Origin: an uncultured Prochlorococcus sp.
GTDB taxonomy: Bacteria; Cyanobacteriota; Cyanobacteriia; PCC-6307; Cyanobiaceae
Direction: 5' to 3'
DNA: 51,435 nt
Assembly: GCA_902535185.1 (NCBI GenBank)
Contig: CACAST010000005.1
Span: 1-51,435, forward strand
Part shown: in pieces, positions 36,606 through 46,528 of the stretch
Layout: the number at the start of each line of letters is the position of its first letter
Numbering within the stretch: the stretch's first letter is position 1
Notes under the pieces: model-generated
Database searches by the model: none
Seen by the model: only the letters and a program-made list of their open reading frames with translations
Told to the model about the DNA's origin: nothing
Program-made: the position numbers and the translations under genes

Positions 36606-37829
36606 TTGAGAAGTTGGCAAATTTTTAAAATATGGGGAATTCCCTTTAAAGTTCATCCTTATTGGTTTGCTATTCTTTTTTTATTTTCATGGAGTATAAG
36701 TAATCAGGTTAATTTAACCTCAGGTAATATTTACAATACTAAAGAAGCTTGGATTATAGGGTTTTTAACTTCTTTTTTCTTATTAGCTTCGATTATTTTT
36801 CATGAGGTTTTTCATACTTTTGTTTCTCTTAATCAGGGTGTAAAAATAAAAAAAATTACTTTTTATTTTCTAGGCGCAATTTTACAAATAGATAAGTATT
36901 GCCAAACTGCTTTAGGTAATATAAAAATTGCAATTGTTAGACCTCTTTTATGTTTTGTTACAGCATCTATCCTACTTTTAATTAGTAATAACAGTGCATC
37001 TCAAGAACAAATAGCAGTTAATGTTATTTCAAGAGTAGGTATATTTAATTTATTCTTAGGCTTCTTAAATTTGATTCCGATTGGTTCTTTAGATGGAGGG
37101 AATTTATTAAAAAGTATTATTTGGCATTTCTCAGGGAGTAAAAATAAAGGAAGAAATTTCCTCAATAAAGTAAATTTATTATTATCTTTTTTTGTTTTAT
37201 TTTTTGGGATAATTTGTTTATTTAAATTTAACTTTTACTTTGGTTTTATTCTTTCTTTTTTGGGCTTGTTTGGAATTAATTCTTCAAAATCTGAAAGTCA
37301 ATTTTTTAAAATTGAAAACATACTTAAATTTAGTAAAGTTTCTGAGATCAAATTAAAACCTTTGAGGAAAATTGAATACGATTCAAATTTCTCAGAATTT
37401 AATAAATTAATAAAAAATAAGAAGGATGCATCGGACAAATATTTTTTTGTTACGAATAATGGTAGATGGACTGGTTTTGTTGATGAGAATATTTTAAAAA
37501 CTGCTTCTTTAAAAAAATGGGAACGGAACTTTGTTGGAGATTTTAAGAAACCAATCGATAGTTTTGACAGCGTATCTTATAACGATAAATTATGGAGAAC
37601 TATAGAAAGACTTGAAGAAACAAATGAAGGTTTTTTATTGGTTCTCAATGCTGCTGATATCCCCTTAGGGATAATTGATAGGTCAAAAATTGGAAACTTT
37701 GTATTGAATAGATTAGGTTTTAATTTGCCTTTAGACATTGTTGACAAATTAAACTTTAAAAATCATTATCCCTTAGGAATTGAATTGCCGAGAATAATTA
37801 ATTTGATGAAGCAGAAAGGAGATCTTTAA
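36606..37829 (+). CDS. M50 (site-2-type) membrane metalloprotease with C-terminal CBS-like region
   Basis: An intramembrane zinc protease of the site-2 protease class. TTG is the start. The first helix follows IPFKVHPYW, HEVFH at residues 66-70 carries the two His and the Glu of the active site, and LNLIPIGSLDGG at 152-163 gives the Asp161 ligand. About six membrane segments end near residue 225. Residues 255-390 look like a CBS-domain pair, which could sense a nucleotide or other ligand. Such proteases cut membrane-bound regulators; no substrate is evident here. It ends in a 4-base overlap with the convergent lipoate ligase gene. Confidence 0.88.
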   Translation: MRSWQIFKIWGIPFKVHPYWFAILFLFSWSISNQVNLTSGNIYNTKEAWIIGFLTSFFLLASIIFHEVFHTFVSLNQGVKIKKITFYFLGAILQIDKYCQTALGNIKIAIVRPLLCFVTASILLLISNNSASQEQIAVNVISRVGIFNLFLGFLNLIPIGSLDGGNLLKSIIWHFSGSKNKGRNFLNKVNLLLSFFVLFFGIICLFKFNFYFGFILSFLGLFGINSSKSESQFFKIENILKFSKVSEIKLKPLRKIEYDSNFSEFNKLIKNKKDASDKYFFVTNNGRWTGFVDENILKTASLKKWERNFVGDFKKPIDSFDSVSYNDKLWRTIERLEETNEGFLLVLNAADIPLGIIDRSKIGNFVLNRLGFNLPLDIVDKLNFKNHYPLGIELPRIINLMKQKGDL

Positions 37830-38578
37830 TAATTCTTGTCATTAAATTTTCTATTTTTATTATCTATGGCAACATTTTTGAAATTTATATTTGATTTATT
37901 TTTCAGGAATGAATTTCTCAAATGTTGAACTATTTCATCATTTGTTAGGTTTAAGTTTACTTTTGGTGGAGCTTCTTCTTTGAATAATTTGAACCACAAA
38001 TCTCTTGAAGGATTTGTTTGAATTTCTCCATGTTGAAGGAATGCTCCTTTTTTACGAAATTGAGCACTACCTATTCTCTTATATCCATCCTGATCAACTA
38101 AATCGGAAATTAATGAAGTCCCAAAACAATTGGTTTTTATGCTTGATTTTCTTAAATTTCCATACTGTAAGTTTAGACCTAATTCTTTAAAACTTTTAAT
38201 TAACCAATTATTAACCATTTCATAACTTAAAACTTTATAGTAATTTTTTTTAAATGTTAATGCATATGTTATCCCTCCTGAATGCAGGACAGCACCCCCG
38301 CCAGAGGGACGTCTAACAATATTAATTTCTCCATTTGATAATAAATTTTTCCAATGAAGAGGAATTTCCTTTTGGTGATAGCCAATTGAAAGCCAATCCC
38401 CAGTCCAATAGTAGAACCTCAATGTGAGAATTATTTCAGGATTCGAAATTGTCTGATCTAGAGAATTTAAATCTAATTCCATCTGATCAAATCCAGGTAA
38501 ATTATTTGTTGAAAAAATTAAAGCCTGATTTTCAATTCCCAAAATTAACTTTGTAGGTTTATTTATGATAATTTTCAA
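37826..38578 (-). CDS. Lipoate-protein ligase A family (biotin/lipoate ligase fold)
   Basis: Member of the LplA/LipM superfamily that attaches or transfers lipoyl or octanoyl groups to lipoyl domains, for example on pyruvate dehydrogenase and the glycine cleavage H protein. The 250-residue protein has the core motif [19 protein letters not shown] near residue 88, and the strand [17 protein letters not shown] before it. The conserved Lys expected after this motif cannot be placed confidently by eye. It is convergent with the M50 protease gene and divergent from psaM. Ligase and octanoyltransferase activities cannot be told apart here. Confidence 0.84.
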   Translation of the reverse strand: MKIIINKPTKLILGIENQALIFSTNNLPGFDQMELDLNSLDQTISNPEIILTLRFYYWTGDWLSIGYHQKEIPLHWKNLLSNGEINIVRRPSGGGAVLHSGGITYALTFKKNYYKVLSYEMVNNWLIKSFKELGLNLQYGNLRKSSIKTNCFGTSLISDLVDQDGYKRIGSAQFRKKGAFLQHGEIQTNPSRDLWFKLFKEEAPPKVNLNLTNDEIVQHLRNSFLKNKSNINFKNVAIDNKNRKFNDKNY

Positions 38579-38679
38579 TAAATTTTTTCTTTCAATTTGT
38601 TAATTACGTAACATCATTTTGTAATAGTGTTTCAAATCTTCTCTTTTCGGTGGAGAATATAGAAAATAATTTTTTTACC

Positions 38680-38784
38680 ATGGAGCCAACTCAAACAATA
38701 AACCTTATTGCATTAAGCCTCATAGTTGTTATGCATGCAGGAGTTTTAGCATTAAGACTAGGAATTAGTTTAGGTAGGAACTAA
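38680..38784 (+). CDS. psaM: Photosystem I subunit PsaM
   Basis: A 34-residue single-helix subunit of photosystem I, near the trimer interface, and too short for many gene finders. The peptide starts [14 protein letters not shown], continues with [13 protein letters not shown], and ends SLGRN; length and helix match PsaM. It stands alone between the divergent lipoate ligase gene and a TTG-started bitopic protein 84 bases downstream. No strong Shine-Dalgarno sequence precedes the ATG; GGTGGAG occurs about 24 bases upstream, too far to be used normally. Assignment is secure. Confidence 0.94.
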   Translation: MEPTQTINLIALSLIVVMHAGVLALRLGISLGRN

Positions 38785-38868
38785 AGTCTATTAGAAAATT
38801 TTAAATTTATAAGGTAATAATAAAGTAAAGCTGAATTTATTTATTCAGTAAAATATCAAGTACTTAAT

Positions 38869-39216
38869 TTGTCAAAATCTTTTTATAAAAATAGTATTTT
38901 CTACAAAAAATATTTAGGGCCTGTATTTATAAAAAGACAACAGAAAAATGATAATTTTGTATCATTGATTTTTTTAATTATAAAAATTAGCTTTTCCCTT
39001 TTAGCAATAATAAGCCTGATTAAGCTTGGCTATAGTTCTAAAGTAAGGTTGACCAGATTAAGGGAAATTGAAGAATCATTTTTATACGAAAAATATAGAT
39101 TTAATGTTTTAACAAGTAAGTTTGATGATTTATTCTCTTCTGAAGGTGAGCAAAGATTTATGAAGGATCAGGATCAAATAATTTCTAGGGACATTATCAG
39201 AGTAATATGGCGTTGA
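38869..39216 (+). CDS. Bitopic coiled-coil protein of unknown function
   Basis: A 115-residue protein with a TTG start. Residues 1-28 are basic, a membrane helix spans about 31-52, and the rest is charged and helical (VRLTRLREIEESFLYEKYRF, then FMKDQDQIISRDIIRVIWR). The layout resembles FtsB/DivIC or other bitopic coiled-coil proteins, but I see no diagnostic motif. It is placed between psaM and por, so it could equally have a photosynthetic role, such as assembly or thylakoid organisation. The start is uncertain because no ATG occurs before the helix. Confidence 0.6.
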   Translation: MSKSFYKNSIFYKKYLGPVFIKRQQKNDNFVSLIFLIIKISFSLLAIISLIKLGYSSKVRLTRLREIEESFLYEKYRFNVLTSKFDDLFSSEGEQRFMKDQDQIISRDIIRVIWR

Positions 39217-39270
39217 TAAGGGTGATCTTGAATCATTCTACTTTTCATTTTTCAATTAACTTTTTTGCTA

Positions 39271-40275
39271 GTGAGTAAGAACATTAAGGGTTTAGTCCTA
39301 ATAACAGGAACAACTTCAGGAGTTGGATTAAATACTCTGAAACCTCTTTTAAGATTTGGATGGGAGGTTATAGCAGTTAATCGATCAAATAAAAGAGCTA
39401 TAAAAATAGCTAATGAATCCTTGTCAAAGGAGGAAGTTAAAAATGTTCACTTTATAGAAATAGATCTCTCTAACTTGGAAGATGTGAGAAAAGGTTGCGA
39501 TGAAATATTAGAAAGATTTCAGAAGCCAATAAATTCTCTTATTTGTAATGCAGCAGTTTATAAACCGAGACTAAAGAGACCTGAAAGGTCTGCTCAGGGG
39601 TTTGAAAACTCTATGGCAGTAAATCATTTTGGGCACTTTCTTATGATAAACCTACTTATGGAAGATATTTTATCTTCTGAAAGAGAAATTGTTTTAAATG
39701 GCAAATCAACTGTATTCAAGCCAAGAATTACAGTATTAGGGACTGTTACGGCTAATTATTCAGAATTTGGAGGAAGGATCCCCATCCCTGCCCCAGCTGA
39801 TTTGGGAGATTTATCAGGCTTCAAAAATGGTTTTTTATCTCCAATAAGTATGGCGAATGGAAAGAAATTTAAACCTGGTAAGGCTTATAAGGATAGTAAA
39901 CTTTGCAATATGGTGACCGTTCAGGAATTATCAAAAAGATATCCTCCAGAGAAGATTATTGTAAATTCTCTTTATCCTGGATGTGTTGCTGATACAAAAC
40001 TTTTTAGAGATACACCTTGGTTATTTAGATTTCTTTTCCCGATATTTCAAAAATTCATAACAAAAGGATATGTTTCACAAAGACTGGCAGGAGAGAGGGT
40101 CGCTCAAGTGGCAACTTATAAAGAATTTGCTAAACCATCAGTCCATTGGAGCTGGGGAAATCGTCAAAAAACTGGCAGAAAAGCTTTTCCACAAAAGTTG
40201 TCAAAAAGAATAATTGATACGAAGACCTCTCAGCAAACTTATGATTTAACAAGCCAATTGGTTGGATTAGATTAA
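39271..40275 (+). CDS. por: Light-dependent protochlorophyllide oxidoreductase
   Basis: Reduces protochlorophyllide to chlorophyllide using light and NADPH. This SDR-type enzyme has LITGTTSGVGLNT at the N-terminus, NAAVY, and catalytic YKDSK (Tyr206/Lys210 with the chosen start), followed by LCNMV. I use the GTG at 39271 (334 residues), as a TTG two codons earlier adds only Met-Leu. It is convergent with chlL, six bases apart, so the light-dependent and light-independent enzymes for the same step are encoded tail-to-tail. Assignment is certain. Confidence 0.97.
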   Translation: MSKNIKGLVLITGTTSGVGLNTLKPLLRFGWEVIAVNRSNKRAIKIANESLSKEEVKNVHFIEIDLSNLEDVRKGCDEILERFQKPINSLICNAAVYKPRLKRPERSAQGFENSMAVNHFGHFLMINLLMEDILSSEREIVLNGKSTVFKPRITVLGTVTANYSEFGGRIPIPAPADLGDLSGFKNGFLSPISMANGKKFKPGKAYKDSKLCNMVTVQELSKRYPPEKIIVNSLYPGCVADTKLFRDTPWLFRFLFPIFQKFITKGYVSQRLAGERVAQVATYKEFAKPSVHWSWGNRQKTGRKAFPQKLSKRIIDTKTSQQTYDLTSQLVGLD

Positions 40276-40281
40276 TTTGGA

Positions 40282-41169
<888 letters not shown>

Positions 41170-41361
41170 TTAAAGCTTAAAAACACATTATTATTTATAT
41201 TCTTGCAGCGTAAATACACATGAAATATGTTTCTAAACAAATATGTATTTAATTGTATTAAAAGTTGGAAATATGTTCTTATAACTGAATTTTTAGTGTG
41301 AAATCTATTAAATTATGAGTGAAAATACTCATGACTTAATTATAGTTTATTAGTATACAAA
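41170..41361 (-). promoter_or_regulatory. chlB-chlL gap with three AAATATGT repeats and an inverted repeat
   Basis: Plus-strand AAATATGT occurs at 41223-41230, 41239-41246 and 41269-41276; the outer two share GAAATATGTT. ATGAGT at 41315-41320 faces ACTCAT at 41327-41332, a 6-bp stem with a 6-base loop. The repeats lie 54 to 107 bases upstream of the chlL start, a good place for regulator binding sites; the stem may end the chlB transcript. All functions are inferred. Confidence 0.5.
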
Positions 41362-42933
41362 TTAACTGAAATATGCTTTGGCATCGTAAAGAGTTTCATC
41401 GCTTATTTCTGGAATTCCTCTCAAGATTGCGTATTTTTCAGTATTGGTTTTAACTTTACCTCTTACAAAAAATGGAACTTTTGTTAATTCAGCTCTACCA
41501 GATTCAGTCCAGATAATTCCTTCTTTACTATTTTTTTCTTTTTTTTCGTCAGAATTCAAAAAGTCCTTTGTTTGCGTAGCTGTATGCCCTAAATGGCTTT
41601 GATGACCATCAACAAACTCAAAGTCATGTTTGAACATATCAATAAGATGCTCTTCTAAGCCCATCATTAGGGGATGCACCCAGTCATCAAAAATCACATT
41701 TGCTCCTTCCCATCCCATTTGAGGGCTGTATCTTGCAGGAACATCTTGAACATGCATTGGTGTACTTATTACTGAACATGGAATTCCGAGCCTTTTTGCA
41801 CTATGCCTTTCCATTTGGGTCCCTAAAACTAGTTCAGGGGCAGCTTTCTTTAAAGCATCTTCCACTTCTAGATAATTGTTGGTTATAAGAGCTTCTACAT
41901 TTAGATCTTTCGCAGTTGCTCTTACCTGTCTTGCCATTTCCCTACTATATGTACCAAGACCAACTACTTCAAAACCCAATTCCTCTTTGGCAATTTTTGC
42001 AGCCGCGATTGCATGTGTTCCATCACCAAAAATAAAAACCCTTTTGCCAGTTAAGTAATTAGAGTCAACTGATTTTGAGTACCAGGGAAGTTTTGACTTG
42101 TTTTCTAATTCTTCTTTATTAGTCAAAGGGAGATCCAACTTGTTATGAACTTCATTGATAAATTCAATTGTATTTTTTATTCCAATTGGAATAGTATTTG
42201 TATATTCCATTCCAAAGTTCCGTTTAAGCCATTCACATGATGCTTCAGCAATTTCTTGATAAAGACAAATATTTAGTTCAGCATCAATTAATCTTTCAAT
42301 ATCGCCTGGACTAGCGCCTAATGGAGCAACAACGTTTGTATCTATTCCTTGTTCTGAGAGTATACGCTGGATTTCAATAACATCATCCCTGCATCTAAAT
42401 CCCAGTAATGAAGGACCCAGTATATTGACTTTTGGTCTGCGACCTAACTCCTTCCACCTTAGAGGACTTATTTTTTCTGAAGAACTTACTTTCTCTTTCA
42501 AAAGAGTTCTTGTTAATTGATAAAAAGTTTCTGAAGCTCCCCAATTTTCTTTCTTGCTATAGGCAGGTAATTCAAGATTAACAATTGGTATATCAAACCC
42601 CATTCCTTTTGCAAGAGCCCCAGGTTGATCTTGGATTAATTCTGCCGTACAACTTTCTCCAACTAAAAGAGTTTTGGGTTTAAATCTTTCGACAGCTTCC
42701 TTAATATTTTTCTTCACTAATTCAGCTGTATCGCCTCCAAGGTCTCTAGCTTGGAAAGTTGTATAAGTTACCGGAGGCCTTTCCCCCCTCCTCTCAATCA
42801 TTGTAAAGAGAAGATCTGCATACGTATCTCCTTGAGGGGCATGAAGCACATAATGTATATCTTTCATTGAAGAGGCGATTCTCATAGCCCCAACATGTGG
42901 TGGCCCTTCATATGTCCATAGAGTTAATTCCAT
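41362..42933 (-). CDS. chlB: Light-independent protochlorophyllide reductase subunit B
   Basis: NifK-like subunit that, with ChlN, binds protochlorophyllide and a [4Fe-4S] cluster. At 523 residues it has the normal length. Motifs include [16 protein letters not shown] at the N-terminus, [15 protein letters not shown] near residue 95, [12 protein letters not shown], and the C-terminal domain ending in a segment (about 455-523) with [13 protein letters not shown]. It starts 7 bases after chlN, so the two are clearly cotranscribed. Assignment is certain. Confidence 0.98.
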   Translation of the reverse strand: MELTLWTYEGPPHVGAMRIASSMKDIHYVLHAPQGDTYADLLFTMIERRGERPPVTYTTFQARDLGGDTAELVKKNIKEAVERFKPKTLLVGESCTAELIQDQPGALAKGMGFDIPIVNLELPAYSKKENWGASETFYQLTRTLLKEKVSSSEKISPLRWKELGRRPKVNILGPSLLGFRCRDDVIEIQRILSEQGIDTNVVAPLGASPGDIERLIDAELNICLYQEIAEASCEWLKRNFGMEYTNTIPIGIKNTIEFINEVHNKLDLPLTNKEELENKSKLPWYSKSVDSNYLTGKRVFIFGDGTHAIAAAKIAKEELGFEVVGLGTYSREMARQVRATAKDLNVEALITNNYLEVEDALKKAAPELVLGTQMERHSAKRLGIPCSVISTPMHVQDVPARYSPQMGWEGANVIFDDWVHPLMMGLEEHLIDMFKHDFEFVDGHQSHLGHTATQTKDFLNSDEKKEKNSKEGIIWTESGRAELTKVPFFVRGKVKTNTEKYAILRGIPEISDETLYDAKAYFS

Positions 42934-42939
42934 AGTCTT

Positions 42940-44205
<1,266 letters not shown>

Positions 44206-44286
44206 TCAAGAGATTATATTTCAAGCTTGCATAAACTTTTTAATTTAAGAAAGTAATTAATAAGTTCTCTTACAAAATGAACACAT

Positions 44287-44318
44287 TTAAAAAACTTATA
44301 TGAATGTTAAAAAACTTA
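44287..44318 (-). repeat. 12-bp direct repeat upstream of chlN
   Basis: TTAAAAAACTTA occurs at 44287-44298 and 44307-44318, start to start exactly 20 bases, near two DNA helical turns. It lies 91-122 bases upstream of the chlN start and 36 or more bases past the end of the next upstream gene. This is a candidate regulator site, although A-runs are common here. Confidence 0.5.
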
Positions 44319-44353
44319 AATCAGAATTATGAAAATTATTTTTAGGCTATATT

Positions 44354-44722
44354 CTAATTTCTATAGAAGGAATTTCCTTGACTTGTTTTTGAAAGCTTCC
44401 ATAAATTTCTAGCTATTTTCGTAGCTAATAATCCTGCTCTTTCTAACTTAGATTTTCCTGGCTTAGCTCCAATTAGAGCTGTTACTTCTGAAGTGGTTAA
44501 AGGTGCTCCAGTATTTATAGCTAATTGGGTTAACTCCAATCTATCTCTAAGATTCTTAAGATTTACTTTCTCAATTTTATCTTCTTCTAACCAGCTAAAA
44601 GATGGGTCTTTCTGAGATAGTTTTTGCATCAAGCTTAGGCTAACTAATCCAATAGTTTGATCAGGAGTTAATTCTTTTTCAGTACCAGAAACATTTGGTT
44701 CTTTTTTTTGAGAAGTTCCCAT
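44354..44722 (-). CDS. Conserved-looking hypothetical protein between chlN and csoS1D
   Basis: A 122-residue protein I cannot place in a family. The first 20 residues are charged and probably disordered. From residue 20 it appears all-helical: DQTIGLVSLSLMQKL, then DRLELTQLAINTGAPLTTSEVTALIGAKPG, which has helix-turn-helix-like spacing, then KLERAGLLATKIARNLWKLSK. The protein is divergent from csoS1D, with 97 bases between starts, and its stop leads toward chlN. Such positioning would suit a small regulator, but there is no direct evidence. No membrane segment or signal peptide is present. Confidence 0.65.
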   Translation of the reverse strand: MGTSQKKEPNVSGTEKELTPDQTIGLVSLSLMQKLSQKDPSFSWLEEDKIEKVNLKNLRDRLELTQLAINTGAPLTTSEVTALIGAKPGKSKLERAGLLATKIARNLWKLSKTSQGNSFYRN

Positions 44723-44806
44723 AAAAATGCATATCTTTTACTTGAAGTTATCGTTTTGTGGGAAGCATGCAAGTAAATTTAATAGAAAAAATGAACCATT
44801 ATCCGT

Positions 44807-44812
44807 TATAGT
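44807..44812 (+). promoter_or_regulatory. -10 box directly before csoS1D
   Basis: TATAGT ends only 7 bases before the csoS1D ATG at 44820. If it is the true -10, transcription would begin at or within a base or two of the start codon, giving a leaderless or nearly leaderless mRNA. Confidence 0.45.
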
Positions 44813-44819
44813 CGCGTGA

Positions 44820-45590
44820 ATGGAACCAACTTCTAGTTTAAACAGAGGGGAACGAAAAAAAGGCAGTTCTCTAGTCACAGGATCTGAGGTGCAATCTCAG
44901 GCCAGTGGTGCAAGCTGTTTTATTACAACTGATTCAGAAAAGTCTTTGGTGTCCAGACAAGCAAGTCAAGTTGAGCAAATTGAGTTGAGAACATATGTTT
45001 TTTTGGATTCTCTTCAACCTCAATTAGCTGCATATATGGGGACGGTTAGTAGAGGTTTTTTACCTATACCCGGAGATTCATGCCTTTGGATGGAAGTTTC
45101 ACCTGGGATGGCCGTGCATAGAGTCACTGATATTGCCTTAAAAGCAAGTAATGTAAGACTTGGTCAAATGATTGTTGAAAGAGCATTTGGCTCTCTTGCT
45201 CTTTATCACAAAGATCAAAGTACTGTTTTACATTCTGGAGATGTTGTTCTAGATGCTATTGGAAGTGAAGTTAGAAAAAGAACCAAACCTTCAACAAGTT
45301 GGACAGAAGTTATTCGAGCTATTACTCCAGATCATGCTGTTTTAATAAATAGACAAAACAGAAGTGGATCAATGATTCAATCTGGAATGAGCATGTTTAT
45401 ATTAGAAACTGAACCAGCTGGTTATGTTTTAAAAGCAGCTAATGAAGCTGAAAAGGCATCTAATATAACTGTTGTTGATGTTAAGGCAGTTGGAGCTTTT
45501 GGTAGATTAACTCTCGCTGGGAAAGAAGGGGATGTAGAAGAGGCTGCAGCAGCTGCTATAAGAGCAATTGAAGAAATTTCAAATTATTGA
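44820..45590 (+). CDS. csoS1D: Carboxysome shell protein CsoS1D (tandem BMC domains)
   Basis: A pseudohexamer-forming trimer of two fused BMC domains that makes a gated pore in the alpha-carboxysome shell, thought to pass larger metabolites such as RuBP. It has 256 residues: about 50 N-terminal residues that look disordered, BMC domain 1 (about 55-150) and BMC domain 2 (about 155-256). The gate residues Glu120-Arg121 in MIVERAFG are at the positions reported for the Prochlorococcus protein. It sits apart from the main carboxysome operon, separated by rdgB on the other strand. Assignment is secure. Confidence 0.96.
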   Translation: MEPTSSLNRGERKKGSSLVTGSEVQSQASGASCFITTDSEKSLVSRQASQVEQIELRTYVFLDSLQPQLAAYMGTVSRGFLPIPGDSCLWMEVSPGMAVHRVTDIALKASNVRLGQMIVERAFGSLALYHKDQSTVLHSGDVVLDAIGSEVRKRTKPSTSWTEVIRAITPDHAVLINRQNRSGSMIQSGMSMFILETEPAGYVLKAANEAEKASNITVVDVKAVGAFGRLTLAGKEGDVEEAAAAAIRAIEEISNY

Positions 45591-45616
45591 GATTTTTTTT
45601 TAATTTAAACTTTTTT

Positions 45617-46201
45617 TTAACTTAGACCTATCTCTTTTTTTAAAAAAGGTGACATAATTTTTGCTGCTTTACCTCTACTACCTAATTTATTTAATTGTGA
45701 TTGTGAGAGCTCACCGTAAACACAGTTAGACTCTTTTACCCAAAAAATAGATTCGAATTCCCCGTTTGGATATTTGGGGTTCTTAAGAATTTCTCCCCAG
45801 CAAATTCCTGTTGTATCTTTAACTAAGTTTCCTGAGGGATCGCACAAAACCATACAACTTATAAATCTTGCACTCCTATAAGGACTATCAGAAAGTTCAT
45901 TAATTAATTTTTTAATTTTCTCATCATTAGTTTTGGCATATCGAGCAGAATAAATTCCTGGCCGACCATCTAAAACATCTACTTCAAGACCCGAGTCATC
46001 AGCTAATGCCCAAGTTTTAGTTTCTAAAGCAGCTGCTTTTGCTTTTAGAAGTGCATTCTCAAAATATGTGTTTCCAGTCTCTTCGACATCTAAATATTCT
46101 GGTTGCTTCTGAACCTTTAAAGACAAAACATCCAGCATCTCTGAAATTTCAGATACTTTTCTTTGATTACCACTAGCAATAGTTAGAACTGGAAGGTTCA
46201 A
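45617..46201 (-). CDS. rdgB: Non-canonical purine NTP pyrophosphatase (RdgB/HAM1)
   Basis: Removes dITP, ITP and XTP from nucleotide pools. The 194-residue protein begins with LTIASGNQRKVSEI, has EETGNTYFENALLKA near residue 42 and ALADDSGLEVDVLDGRPGIYSARYA near 66, and ends with the SRGKAA segment. It is convergent with csoS1D and divergent from csoS1 across a 327-bp gap. Any RNA read leftward from the GC-rich island in that gap would run into this gene. Assignment is certain. Confidence 0.97.
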   Translation of the reverse strand: MNLPVLTIASGNQRKVSEISEMLDVLSLKVQKQPEYLDVEETGNTYFENALLKAKAAALETKTWALADDSGLEVDVLDGRPGIYSARYAKTNDEKIKKLINELSDSPYRSARFISCMVLCDPSGNLVKDTTGICWGEILKNPKYPNGEFESIFWVKESNCVYGELSQSQLNKLGSRGKAAKIMSPFLKKEIGLS

Positions 46202-46250
46202 AATAGCAATTAAAATTATTGTGAATATTATCTTACTTCAAAGCTTGATA

Positions 46251-46307
46251 CGGAGACAGGAAAGGTTGAACATTCCACACCTGTATAGACAGGGCCTGCC
46301 TCGTACG
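46251..46307. ncRNA. Candidate structured RNA, strand undecided
   Basis: About 54% G+C by hand count (31 of 57), far above the surrounding DNA. CCTGTATAGACAGG forms a 5-bp hairpin with a 4-base loop; ACAGG before it can pair with CCTGT instead; and TACGGAG near the left edge can pair with CCTCGTA near the right. In very AT-rich genomes, intergenic GC islands often mark structured RNAs. It does not match tRNA, tmRNA or SRP RNA signatures that I know. Confidence 0.45.
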
Positions 46308-46378
46308 GAAATAACATAATGTAAATTTTTTCTTAACACAACAGTATGTTTTGATGCACTAACTAATTTGCATAAGTA

Positions 46379-46408
46379 TTGACATATCAATAGTACCAAG
46401 GGTGATAA
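46379..46408 (+). promoter_or_regulatory. Candidate csoS1/cbb operon promoter
   Basis: TTGACA at 46379-46384, a perfect -35 hexamer, is followed after 18 bases by TGATAA at 46403-46408. The predicted start of transcription near 46415 leaves a leader of just over 100 bases. The -10 overlaps the palindrome at 46405-46419. A second TTGACT at 46462-46467 lacks a convincing -10. Confidence 0.5.
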
Positions 46409-46419
46409 GTTTAACTTAT
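46405..46419. promoter_or_regulatory. 15-bp palindrome over the -10 region (operator candidate)
   Basis: ATAAGTT-T-AACTTAT is a perfect 7-1-7 palindrome. The same ATAAGT/ACTTAT half-site recurs at 46372-46377 and as the 10-bp palindrome ACTTATAAGT at 46465-46474. The arrangement looks like sites for a dimeric regulator of carbon fixation. Confidence 0.5.
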
Positions 46420-46528
46420 GAATGATAGAAAAAACATTAATGGAGATTTTGTCGAAAACGCTTGACTTATAAGTACTTAATGAAGCATTCTTCGAATTGA
46501 ACATTCCACATTTAGTATTTAGTAGACA

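Larger units (their letters stand above)
46266..46510 (+). repeat. Pair of 14-bp direct repeats (TTGAACATTCCACA)
   Basis: Exact copies at 46266-46279, inside the GC-rich island, and at 46497-46510, in the csoS1 leader 19 bases before the ATG. The inner GAACATTC is a small inverted repeat. A minus-strand RNA from the island would be complementary to the csoS1 leader over 14 bases. Confidence 0.7.
46202..46528. promoter_or_regulatory. 327-bp intergenic region upstream of the RuBisCO/carboxysome operon
   Basis: The longest gap in the window. It holds a GC-rich hairpin-forming island at 46251-46307, two copies of a 14-base sequence (46266-46279 and 46497-46510), a -35/-10 pair, and five ATAAGT/ACTTAT half-sites. 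A possible minus-strand frame of 88 codons (46238-46504) shows no family resemblance, and I do not call it a gene. The rdgB promoter must also lie here. Confidence 0.75.

Noticed and set aside
46251-46307. tRNA or tmRNA fragment in the GC-rich island
   Set aside because: The TTGAACATTCC stretch resembles a T-arm only loosely; no acceptor stem, anticodon arm or CCA-type end could be built.
46238-46504. Minus-strand open frame of 88 codons upstream of csoS1
   Set aside because: No family resemblance, no signal or domain, and it runs antisense across the promoter and repeats; structured RNA and regulatory sites explain the region better.
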